A stretch of DNA of 5,469 bases from Candidatus Zixiibacteriota bacterium (GTDB taxonomy: Bacteria > Zixibacteria > MSB-5A5 > WJJR01), in the NCBI GenBank assembly GCA_020058315.1, contig JAGVEK010000549.1, forward strand, positions 1 through 5,469, read 5' to 3'. Both the position numbers and the translations under genes were made by a program. How positions within the stretch are numbered: position 1 is the stretch's first letter; every line of letters begins with the position of its first letter. The notes under the pieces were generated by a model. It was given only the letters and a program-made list of their open reading frames with translations, was not told the DNA's origin and ran no database searches. Shown piece by piece: positions 1 to 5,469 of this stretch.

Positions 1-404
1 CAGGCGGTCAAGAACGGTTCATCCGAATGCAGGAACCCGCGGCTGCGGCAGTAGTCGATCTTCTCTGTGATCCCCTGCAGGAAGGAATTACCGGGAGTAA
101 TTGGATCGGAATCGAGCGGGAGGAACAGTACATTGATGATGGAGTCCACTTCCACGCGCTGCTTCACCACGTCAAACGGCGCCAGCGTCTGTCGCGCGCT
201 GTCCGCCCCATGGAAGAATCCCAGCGAAGTCCACACGGCGGCGTAGTAGTCTTTCGCCGTCTGGGGGATGTTTCCCTTGAGAACACTGTGCTCGAAGGTG
301 GTTGCCTCAGAACCGGCCGCAATCAGCGGCCCCGCCATCCAGAAAAGCGCCGCCCCGCAGACCGTGCACAGAATAGCCGCCCTCACTCGTCTGCACCTGC
401 TCAT
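1..404 (-). CDS. Exported protein of unknown function, N-terminal part (runs off left edge)
   Basis: The first 134 residues are visible and the 3' end lies outside the window. The ATG at 404-402 is well supported: a strong Shine-Dalgarno GGAGGGA lies 6 nt upstream. The N-terminus looks like a Sec signal peptide: an Arg-rich start (MSRCRRVR), a hydrophobic core at about residues 9-29, then small residues (IAAGSEA) suited to signal peptidase I cleavage near residue 30 or 34. I see no convincing lipobox. The mature part (for example KDYYAAVWTSLGFFHGAD, then INVLFLPLDSDPITPGNSF, then KIDYCRSRGFLHSDEP) looks like a folded soluble domain, but I do not recognise the family. It probably acts outside the cytoplasmic membrane. 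It follows dnaN on the same strand after 153 bases, in the place where recF is often found, so shared function with replication is doubtful. Confidence 0.8.
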   Translation of the reverse strand, partial: MSRCRRVRAAILCTVCGAALFWMAGPLIAAGSEATTFEHSVLKGNIPQTAKDYYAAVWTSLGFFHGADSARQTLAPFDVVKQRVEVDSIINVLFLPLDSDPITPGNSFLQGITEKIDYCRSRGFLHSDEPFLTA

Positions 405-411
405 TTTGCGT

Positions 412-418
412 CCCTCCG
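412..418 (-). promoter_or_regulatory. Ribosome binding site of the exported-protein gene
   Basis: GGAGGGA on the minus strand, 6 nt before the ATG at 404. It fixes the start of an otherwise unrecognised gene. The same 12 bases that contain it (CATCTCGGAGGG) occur 75 bases upstream with one mismatch (CATCTCGGGGGG, 487-498). The GGGAC at 414-410 could pair with GTCCC at 442-438 and hide part of the site. Confidence 0.75.
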
Positions 419-446
419 AGATGAATTACCCATCACTGGGACAAAT

Positions 447-520
447 ATTCCAAGCGGCGCACCCCCAGGGGCATATTGCGATACGCCCCCCGAGATGGTC
501 GCAATAATCTATCTTGGAAT
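447..520 (-). repeat. Nested, competing inverted repeats in the dnaN-downstream spacer
   Basis: Three stems are possible. An outer perfect 8-bp pair joins ATTCCAAG (447-454) and CTTGGAAT (513-520). Inside it, GGGGCATAT (468-476) pairs with ATACGCCCC (481-489) around a 4-base loop. In minus-strand RNA this is nine pairs including one G-U. The third stem, TATTGCGA (474-481) with TCGCAATA (499-506), is perfect over 8 bp and uses some of the same bases, so the last two cannot form together. No T-run follows on either strand, so this is not a standard intrinsic terminator. It could be an mRNA leader structure of the downstream exported-protein gene, an mRNA end-processing site for dnaN, or chance. 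Confidence 0.4.
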
Positions 521-557
521 GGAGACTCAGAGGCTGCCCGCTGCTGGGGCCGAGACC

Positions 558-1673
558 CTACTCCGCCAGCCGCAACGGCATAATCAGACAGAGGTACTCT
601 GAGGTCTTGGATTCTTCGGCGGGACGGATCAGACCGGCCGAAACCGATGTGGCCAGTTCAAATACCACATCACCGCTCTCCATATTTTTGAGAATATCGA
701 TGACATAGTTGGCGTTGTATCCGATCTCGAGTTCGCCGCCATCGTAGCGGCACGCCAGCGATTCGGTCGCCTCGCCGCCAATGTCCTGATTTGTCGTGGA
801 CAACTCGAGACGGTCTTTGGAAAGGGCGAATTTCACCTGGCGCGTCAACGAATTGGATAAGACCGCAACACGCCGCACACCCGCCATGAGGGTCGCACCG
901 TCGATCACCATCCGCTTGTCGTTTCCGGATGGAATCACCTGCTCGTAGTTCGGGTACGGTCCTTCAATCAGACGCGTGGTCACAACCGTATCCCCAACAC
1001 GGAACAGAATATTCTTCTCGCCAAAGGTGACGCCGAGGTCACTGTCAGACTCACCCAAAATCTTAATGACCAGCGAAAGAGCCTTGGGAGGGATGATCAG
1101 GCTGCCCTGGTGGCCGCCAAGCCGGTCTTCTTGTGAAGTGACCCGCGCCAGGCGGTGGCCATCTGTGGCAACCATGTGCATTCCCTTGCCATTGGTCTGC
1201 CACAGAATCCCATTCAGCGCCGGCCGTGTGTCGTCAATAGAAACCGCGTACGCTGTCTTCCGGACCATCATCCGCAATTGCTCGCCAGGCACCGGCACTT
1301 CACCTGCCGCGGGCAATGTCGGCAGCTTCGGAAATTCATCCGCAGGCATGCCGCTGATCCGATAGACGCCGCGGCCTGAACGAATCTCCATCCGATTATT
1401 GGTCACCGACACCGCAACATCATCTTCCGGTAACTCGCGGACCATCTCAGCAAACGTGCGCGCCGGCACAGTCGTCGACCCGCCTTTCCCAACCTTGGCA
1501 GGCAGTCCGCAGGTCACCGATAGATCCAGATCCGTCGCCGCGAGCTCCACTTTCTCGCCATCCCCCTTGATCAGGACATTTCCGAGTATGGGCAGCGTCG
1601 TTCTTGTGGAAACGACAGAAAGAACCGTTTGCAGTTTCTCCGACAGGCTATCACGATTTGCTGTGAACTTCAT
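558..1673 (-). CDS. dnaN: DNA polymerase III beta subunit (sliding clamp)
   Basis: A complete 371-residue protein, close to the usual 366-380. Beta forms a dimeric ring around DNA and tethers the replicative polymerase; it also docks clamp loader, MutS, ligase and translesion polymerases. Family marks are all present: MKFTANRDSLSEKLQTV at the N-terminus, TLPILGNVLI at 26-35, DDTRPALNGIL at 147-157, ATDGHRLA at 169-176, RLIEGPYPNYEQVIP at 234-248, YNANYVIDIL at 319-328, and the C-terminal MPLRL (365-369) that helps form the peptide-binding cleft. The three-domain clamp fold is therefore intact and nothing looks broken. The ATG at 1673 has a GGAG about 10 nt upstream. It lies 346 bases downstream of dnaA on the same strand, the classic dnaA-dnaN order, and may be transcribed from dnaA or from its own promoter in the AT-rich spacer. 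Confidence 0.98.
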   Translation of the reverse strand: MKFTANRDSLSEKLQTVLSVVSTRTTLPILGNVLIKGDGEKVELAATDLDLSVTCGLPAKVGKGGSTTVPARTFAEMVRELPEDDVAVSVTNNRMEIRSGRGVYRISGMPADEFPKLPTLPAAGEVPVPGEQLRMMVRKTAYAVSIDDTRPALNGILWQTNGKGMHMVATDGHRLARVTSQEDRLGGHQGSLIIPPKALSLVIKILGESDSDLGVTFGEKNILFRVGDTVVTTRLIEGPYPNYEQVIPSGNDKRMVIDGATLMAGVRRVAVLSNSLTRQVKFALSKDRLELSTTNQDIGGEATESLACRYDGGELEIGYNANYVIDILKNMESGDVVFELATSVSAGLIRPAEESKTSEYLCLIMPLRLAE

Positions 1674-1723
1674 AACAGGTAATCTCCGCTTCTTCAGTCA
1701 GAGGTTCTCCGACAAACAGCCTT

Positions 1724-1750
1724 TTTATAGTTCTTTATCTTTCAAATCAA
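1724..1750 (-). promoter_or_regulatory. Possible dnaN promoter (weak)
   Basis: On the minus strand TTGATT (1750-1745) and TATAAA (1729-1724) resemble -35 and -10 elements, but the 15-base spacer is short for a sigma-70 promoter. It lies about 50 bases upstream of the dnaN start. The AT-richness may instead reflect an origin unwinding element. Confidence 0.22.
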
Positions 1751-1850
1751 TCATACTAATCATGGTGTTGAAACTGGAGACAATCGAAGTTTTATGCTTC
1801 AACCCCCACCTGACCATAAAGTTGGGGTGTCCGAACCTGCTAAGACCGGT

Positions 1851-1859
1851 TGTGGACAA
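1851..1859 (-). promoter_or_regulatory. DnaA box (TTGTCCACA)
   Basis: Reads TTGTCCACA on the minus strand, one change from the consensus TTATCCACA. It is the core of a short palindrome, GTTGT-GG-ACAAC (1849-1860). It lies between dnaA and dnaN, about 100 bases from the AT-rich tract near dnaN. Confidence 0.6.
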
Positions 1860-2019
1860 CATCACCCGCACAGCCGGCTTTCAACAATCCGAGATAGAAT
1901 ACTCCGTACCTTCCACACCCGTCAACACAAAACTGTCCAATCTTCCCCAGACTCTTCACAGCTACAAACACCCATTTGCCAGCCCCTGATCGCTGCATCT
2001 GTCCTCGCTGAGGATGGCG

Positions 2020-3450
2020 TTAGACTCTCCTCGGTGCATTGCCTCCGTACAGGGAGGCCACCGCTTGGTCGACACGAGACTTCAGGTCCAGATCCTTGGC
2101 CATGCCATCCCGGATGACCCCGACGGCGTGAATCACAGTTGAATGATCGCGTCCGCCGAACTCCGCCCCGATGGACTTGAGTGAAAGATTTGTCAGATTT
2201 CGGGCCAAGTACATGGCCACTTGACGCCCCAGTGCGATTTCCTGTGTTCGCTTCTTCGAGACGAGCTGGGACGGCAGGAGGCCAAACAACTGTGCAACCG
2301 TGTTGATGATGGATGGCAGAGTGATCGGATTGCGATGAGGCGAAAGCGTATCGCGTAACACTTGCTGGGCCGTTTCGAGCGTGATCCGAGCTCCTTCGAG
2401 CGATGAGATTGCCAGAAGGCGGATCAATGCCCCCTCCAATTCCCGGATATTGGATTGTGCCGCCCGGGCGATGTATGACAGAGCATCATCCGGGACAGAG
2501 ATCCTTTCTCCCTCCAGCTTCTTTCTCAGGATAGCCACCCGGGTCTCATAGTCTGGAGGCCGGATGTCGACCGACAGCCCCCATTGGAAACGCGAGAGAA
2601 GCCGCTCCTCCAAGCCCTTGATCTCCCGAGGCGGCCGGTCTGCCGTCAGTACAATCTGCTTCCCATTTTGGTGGAGAGTGTTAAACGTATGGAAGAACTG
2701 AACTTGGGTGGATTCCTTGCCCGCCAGGAATTGGATGTCGTCGATGAGCAAGACATCCAGCGAACGGTAACGCTCCGTGAACTCGGCCGTCGTGCTCTTG
2801 GCCAGTGAGAAGATGAAGTCGTTAGTGAACTTCTCCGATGTGGCATAGAGCACGCTTGCATTGGGATTGCTGTCCAGCAGTGCATTGCCAATTGCTTGTG
2901 CGAGGTGCGTCTTTCCCAGGCCGACCGTGCCATAAATGAACATTGGATTAAAGCGTGTCTTCCCCGGTTTTTCGGCTACCGCCTGCGAGCCTGCATGGGC
3001 CAACTGGTTTGATTCCCCAACAACAAAGCTCTCGAACGTGTACCGCGGATTCAACATCGCGGCAGCTCTGGCATTGGCGATGAGCCTCTCCTGGGGAAAC
3101 GAGGAAAACGAAACGTCGGATCGGCTTGGAACAGGTTGAAGGACCGGCGCAACCCCCTGTTCAAGCTCCTGATGCCCGTTCCCGTTGCCCACTCGAATGT
3201 TCGCTCGAATTACCAGCCGATGGGAGCATGCGTGTCCGGTTAGAGACGTTAACGCCGTGTCGATGTCCTCGCCGTAACGGTTCTCAATCCAATCGGCGAC
3301 GAACCTATTCGGCACACCGATGGTGAGGACTTGGTCGGTGGCCTCAACCGCGACGGTCGGTTTGAGCCACGTGTAAAAACTTTCTTTCTTGATTCGCTCT
3401 TCGAGGAATGTGAGGCACGGGCCCCATGTCTCTTTGCTTAATGGTTGCAT
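2020..3450 (-). CDS. dnaA: Chromosomal replication initiator protein DnaA
   Basis: From the ATG at 3450 the protein has 476 residues, normal for DnaA. DnaA-ATP assembles on DnaA boxes, melts the origin and recruits the replicative helicase. Domain I is seen in WGPCLTFLEERI...FYTWLKP (9-31); a short variable linker spans about 85-130; the AAA+ core carries Walker A GTVGLGKTH (174-182), Walker B LLIDDIQF (234-241), the arginine-finger motif SRFQWG (286-291) and sensor II NIRELEGAL (334-342). Domain IV ends with the box-recognition signature FGGRDHSTVIHA (431-442). The frame stays open upstream to a GTG at 3495, adding 15 residues unlike DnaA, and neither start has a Shine-Dalgarno. I prefer ATG 3450 because only eight residues then precede the conserved Trp, as is usual. 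The Walker A second residue is Thr where many DnaAs have Gly; this position varies. DnaA boxes upstream suggest autoregulation. Confidence 0.98.
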   Translation of the reverse strand: MQPLSKETWGPCLTFLEERIKKESFYTWLKPTVAVEATDQVLTIGVPNRFVADWIENRYGEDIDTALTSLTGHACSHRLVIRANIRVGNGNGHQELEQGVAPVLQPVPSRSDVSFSSFPQERLIANARAAAMLNPRYTFESFVVGESNQLAHAGSQAVAEKPGKTRFNPMFIYGTVGLGKTHLAQAIGNALLDSNPNASVLYATSEKFTNDFIFSLAKSTTAEFTERYRSLDVLLIDDIQFLAGKESTQVQFFHTFNTLHQNGKQIVLTADRPPREIKGLEERLLSRFQWGLSVDIRPPDYETRVAILRKKLEGERISVPDDALSYIARAAQSNIRELEGALIRLLAISSLEGARITLETAQQVLRDTLSPHRNPITLPSIINTVAQLFGLLPSQLVSKKRTQEIALGRQVAMYLARNLTNLSLKSIGAEFGGRDHSTVIHAVGVIRDGMAKDLDLKSRVDQAVASLYGGNAPRRV

Positions 3451-3609
3451 ATGGTTTACCGGAGTGAGGACCGGGAAGACGCTCGTTGTGAACACTCGGC
3501 GTCACACGATGGACTTCGCACGGCCGGAGTGAGATTCTGACTGTTATGTGCTTTGGCTTAAACAACTTAGGCTGAGCCGTCGTCCACGAGCGATGTGGTT
3601 TTTCACCAC

Positions 3610-3618
3610 TTATCCACA
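3610..3618 (+). promoter_or_regulatory. DnaA box, perfect consensus (TTATCCACA)
   Basis: An exact match to the high-affinity DnaA box, 160 bases upstream of the preferred dnaA start. It is partly enclosed by short inverted repeats: ATGTGG (3593-3598) with CCACAT (3614-3619), and GTGGT (3595-3599) with ACCAC (3605-3609). A GC run (GCGCGCG, from 3622) follows it. Its place before dnaA fits origin function, autoregulation, or both. Confidence 0.75.
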
Positions 3619-3673
3619 TTTGCGCGCGTACGGAACTTTTGGAACGTCAAGGCGTTAAGACTCATTATCAACA

Positions 3674-3682
3674 TTGTCCACG
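3674..3682 (+). promoter_or_regulatory. DnaA box-like site (TTGTCCACG)
   Basis: Two mismatches from TTATCCACA, in the same orientation as the perfect box and 64 bases from it. It sits inside an AT-richer stretch. Its central TTGTCCAC is shared with the box between dnaA and dnaN, which supports a real though weaker site. Confidence 0.45.
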
Positions 3683-3881
3683 TATCCTTAAAACCTTTTC
3701 CTACAACAACTTCAACAGTACGAGGGTGCTAAGAAGGTCCATGGGGAGTCAAGCAGTTTTGGCGTTTGGACGAACACCGGGAGCGTACATGTTCCCGATC
3801 AAGCGGTTGTGATGTTAATAATCTCCTTTAGGTCAGGCTGGCTGATCTGCCGGACTTGAGCCAAAGATGCGGGAGAGGTGA

Positions 3882-3925
3882 ATCACGCGCAATGCGCTAC
3901 CTGTCAATAGGTTACAACGCGTGAT
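3882..3925. repeat. Inverted repeat ATCACGCG / CGCGTGAT
   Basis: A perfect 8-bp inverted repeat (3882-3889 and 3918-3925) with a smaller ACCT/AGGT pair (3899-3902 and 3909-3912) inside. The last base of its right arm is the first base of the first TGATCA palindrome. One such repeat in a region this size can occur by chance, so it may be an operator or just background. Confidence 0.3.
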
Positions 3926-3993
3926 GATCAAGACAGATAACCCTCGGAACATCAAGCAAATCATGATGATCATCCATACGCTGGTCCTGATCA
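3925..3993. repeat. Three TGATCA palindromes spaced 42 and 21 bp apart
   Basis: TGATCA occurs at 3925-3930, 3967-3972 and 3988-3993. The steps of 42 and 21 bp equal four and two turns of B-DNA, so all three face the same side of the helix. The first two are part of the 8-mer GATGATCA, the third of its reverse complement, and the middle one is a perfect 10-bp palindrome GATGATCATC (3965-3974). The pattern suits a cooperative DNA-binding protein, but GATC is common throughout this window, including in genes, so the case is only suggestive. Confidence 0.4.
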
Positions 3994-4096
3994 TCGGATC
4001 TGAAGCATCGAACAAGAAAGCGAAGAGACGCATCACATTGATTGACAGACGATTACTCATGGAATCGCAAGGTCTGGTGCCAAACAGCCGGATCGC

Positions 4097-4132
4097 CTCG
4101 ATCGGCCCGCCGACCCGAAAGGGGCCATCGAG
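4097..4132. repeat. GC-rich hairpin past the TPR gene stop
   Basis: CTCGAT-C-GGCCC (4097-4108) pairs with GGGCC-ATCGAG (4122-4132): 11 bp with one bulged C and a 13-base loop, starting 18 bases past the TPR stop codon. An alternative small hairpin CCC-GAAA-GGG (4114-4123) uses part of the right arm and has a GNRA-type loop. No T-run follows on the minus strand, so it is not a classical intrinsic terminator, though it may protect or help end the TPR gene mRNA. Confidence 0.4.
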
Positions 4133-4150
4133 ACTCAATCGGTATGGGGA

Positions 4151-5469
4151 CTACTTTGATCCGACCAACTCACGGAACTTGGGATTGCTTGCGAGGCTGG
4201 TAAACGCCGGATCGGACGCAATGTATGTGGGCGAGAAGGTATTGTGCTTGAGAACGTCTCGCAATGAACTCACCGCACGGTCAGTTTTGCCTACGGCAGA
4301 GAAGAGGCTGGCGGTCAGGTAGGCTCGCTCTGCTGGGTCGGGCGAGCGAAACAACTTCTTCGCGAGCCGGGTGAGTTCTGGATCGTATCCAAAGGTCGAA
4401 TCCAACAAGCATTGGTCAAGGAGCACTCGATAGGCCAGCGCGACGTTGGTGGAATCGAGGATGAGATTATCTGTGTCAAACCGCAGGCTGTTGCGGAGTG
4501 CTTTCTCGGCCAGCCCTTTTTTCCCGCTCAGACGGTATGCCATCCCAAGTCGGCGATGGATCTCCGCGCTCTGAAGACCATCACCCGCCTTCTTGAGATG
4601 ATTGATCGCGTCATCCAGCTTCCTCTGCCACAGTTCGATCGTGCCAAGCAGCCCGATGCATGCCGGTGCTTCTGGTGTCAGTTGGATTGCGCTCCTGGCC
4701 TCGACTTCCGCATCCGCGAATCGCCCCCGTCGCAGAAGCTGTTGCGCAGCTTCCAGATGTACAAGGGGAGAGCGGGGTGCAAGGTCCGCAGCCTTCTTTA
4801 ACTGACTGTCTGCCGCGAGCGCATTGCCAGTGAATGCTGCCATCCGGGAGCGGTAGATGTACGGCTCCCCGAAATCGGCGCGCAAGTCCAAGGTCTTGCT
4901 GAACTCCTTCTCAGCCTCATCCCACTTCAGCGCACTATAAAGGGCGACCGCCAGCGAGAAGTGGGTTTCGTGGTCATTAGGTCTCAAGGCGACAGCACGA
5001 CGAGCAGCGCTGACACTCTTGCTTGTGGCATTGCGCAGGCGGTAAAACGTTGAGTAGCCGAGGGAAAGCTCAGCAAATGCCGAATCCGTGGCCGCAGCCT
5101 TGTCAAGAAGAGTCCCCGCCTGATCGAGCCATTTGGGGTCCGGATCAATACCCGATTCGACTCTCTGTAGAAGGGTCTGAGCCAGCCCGATCTGCGCAAG
5201 CGTATAGTTCTTGTCCAGAGCGGCGGCCTTGCGGAACATCTTCTCCGCCTGCTCATTGTCGTCGCCGGTGCATAGGTCGATGGCCATCCGTCCCTTGAGA
5301 TAGTAATCGTGGGCCTCGGTGTTCGCGGTTGGAGCGCGGGACAAACTCCTGCGTTCGGGGGCTGATATTTCAACCGTGAGGGCAGTGGCGATGCCGACCG
5401 CGATCTCAGCTTGAATCTGAAAGATCTCTTTCAGGTCGCGATCGAATCGCTGATCCCAAACCTGCCCCG
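4151..5469 (-). CDS. TPR-repeat protein with TolB/FlgO-like domain end, C-terminal part (5' end missing)
   Basis: The frame is open to the right edge, giving 438 residues to the TAG at 4153-4151; the TTG at 5344 is internal, because clearly conserved sequence lies upstream. The first 35 residues (VWDQRFDRDLKEIFQIQAEIAVGIATALTVEI) match the end of the TolB/FlgO-like domain found before TPRs in bacterial adenylate cyclase, winged-helix and Ser/Thr-kinase regulators. Then comes the junction TANTEAHDYYLKGR (47-60) and about eight TPR-like helical pairs (roughly 52-335), for example MFRKAAALDKNYTLAQIGLA (77-96) and KWDEAEKEFSKTLDLRADF (181-199). After a less regular helical stretch the protein ends with DPAFTSLASNPKF (419-431), the usual C-terminal mark of this group. 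It is a protein-interaction scaffold, probably in signalling. The effector domain would lie in the missing N-terminus. There is no sign of a link to dnaA beyond position. Confidence 0.88.
   Translation of the reverse strand, partial: GQVWDQRFDRDLKEIFQIQAEIAVGIATALTVEISAPERRSLSRAPTANTEAHDYYLKGRMAIDLCTGDDNEQAEKMFRKAAALDKNYTLAQIGLAQTLLQRVESGIDPDPKWLDQAGTLLDKAAATDSAFAELSLGYSTFYRLRNATSKSVSAARRAVALRPNDHETHFSLAVALYSALKWDEAEKEFSKTLDLRADFGEPYIYRSRMAAFTGNALAADSQLKKAADLAPRSPLVHLEAAQQLLRRGRFADAEVEARSAIQLTPEAPACIGLLGTIELWQRKLDDAINHLKKAGDGLQSAEIHRRLGMAYRLSGKKGLAEKALRNSLRFDTDNLILDSTNVALAYRVLLDQCLLDSTFGYDPELTRLAKKLFRSPDPAERAYLTASLFSAVGKTDRAVSSLRDVLKHNTFSPTYIASDPAFTSLASNPKFRELVGSK

Larger units (their letters stand above)
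1674..2019. other. dnaA-dnaN intergenic region, candidate origin unwinding side
   Basis: 346 bases without a credible gene. It holds one good DnaA box (1851-1859), a weaker box-like CTCTTCACA (1952-1960, two mismatches to TTATNCACA), and an AT-rich tract at about 1721-1765 next to dnaN. A short stem with a 3-base loop (TCCTC/GAGGA, 2002-2014) lies just past the dnaA stop, extendable by a few weak pairs, but has no T-run, so it is at best a weak transcript end. The order dnaA, DnaA box, AT-rich tract, dnaN matches the downstream half of Bacillus subtilis oriC. I see no clear run of DnaA-trio triplets. Confidence 0.5.
3451..4150. other. Gene-free region upstream of dnaA, candidate oriC / dnaA control region
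   Basis: About 700 bases without a credible gene; the short frames here lack ribosome sites and recognisable sequence. Near dnaA it holds a perfect DnaA box (3610-3618), a second box-like site (3674-3682), a weaker TCGTCCACG (3580-3588, three mismatches) and TGTGAACAC (3487-3495, two mismatches). An AT-richer stretch spans about 3655-3720. The stretch 3721-3880 shows only a small hairpin, CGGGAGCG/TGTTCCCG (3778-3797), which needs two G-U pairs on the plus strand. Farther from dnaA lie an inverted repeat and the TGATCA cluster (3882-3993), and a GC-rich hairpin past the TPR gene (4097-4132). The dnaA promoter must be here, but I cannot place it with confidence. Confidence 0.55.

Noticed and set aside
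27..602. Plus-strand frame of 191 codons across the left end
   Set aside because: It lies opposite the exported-protein gene, which has a signal peptide and strong ribosome site, crosses the structured spacer and enters the end of dnaN; low-complexity, Arg/Pro/His-rich shadow.
3344..3619. Minus-strand frame of 91 codons overlapping the dnaA start in another frame
   Set aside because: It runs through the DnaA boxes and into the conserved domain I of dnaA out of frame; no ribosome site and no recognisable motif.
3833..4138. Minus-strand frame of 101 codons (75 from the ATG at 4060) with a hydrophobic stretch (VWMIIMICLMFRGLSVLII), between the TPR gene and dnaA
   Set aside because: Start at TTG or ATG has no ribosome site, the hydrophobic stretch is broken by Arg and comes from the repeated TGATCA/CATGATGATC sequence, and nothing in it is recognisable. 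A small membrane protein cannot be fully excluded, but conservation would be needed.
3780..4161. High number of GATC sites upstream of dnaA, as in Dam-regulated oriC
   Set aside because: GATC is also frequent inside dnaN and the TPR gene, so density alone does not mark an origin; only the regular spacing of the TGATCA copies is kept as a finding.
3921..4322. Plus-strand frame of 133 codons
   Set aside because: It overlaps the 3' end of the well-supported TPR gene on the other strand and the repeat region; the sequence is not protein-like in any recognisable way.
1..5469. CRISPR array, tRNA/rRNA, insertion sequence, toxin-antitoxin or phage genes
   Set aside because: No regularly spaced repeats of CRISPR size, no transposase-like or phage-like protein, and no RNA gene signature seen on either strand.

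Overview
This is a chromosomal replication-initiation locus. Three genes, all on the minus strand, follow a fourth: dnaA (replication initiator) is followed by dnaN (DNA polymerase sliding clamp), then by the start of a gene for an exported protein of unknown function that runs off the left edge. Upstream of dnaA, across a gene-free stretch of about 700 bases, lies the 3' part of a TPR-repeat protein gene that runs off the right edge. The base composition is moderately GC-rich by eye. The DnaA wording around the helicase-like motifs (HTFNTLHQNGKQIVLT, DYETRVAIL) resembles Bacteroidetes/Chlorobi-type DnaA. The TPR protein belongs to a family common in large-genome soil and sediment phyla. I infer a bacterium of, or near, the FCB superphylum, possibly an uncultured lineage, but I cannot fix the phylum.

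Layout, left to right: 1-404 (minus), 5' part of a signal-peptide protein; 405-557, a spacer with nested and mutually exclusive inverted repeats upstream of that gene; 558-1673 (minus), dnaN; 1674-2019, a spacer with one good DnaA box and an AT-rich tract; 2020-3450 (minus), dnaA, with a possible GTG start at 3495; 3451-4150, a gene-free region with one perfect DnaA box (TTATCCACA), weaker boxes, an AT-rich stretch, and a separate cluster of TGATCA palindromes spaced 42 and 21 bp apart; 4151-5469 (minus), the TPR protein, 5' end missing.

DnaA binds DnaA boxes and opens the origin, and DnaN is the processivity clamp loaded there. Boxes occur on both sides of dnaA, with an AT-rich tract between dnaA and dnaN, which makes this a good candidate for a bipartite oriC of the Bacillus type. 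recF, often the next gene after dnaN, is not there. No clearly new multi-gene system is visible. The most interesting non-coding signals are the structured spacer before the exported-protein gene and the phased TGATCA cluster upstream of dnaA.
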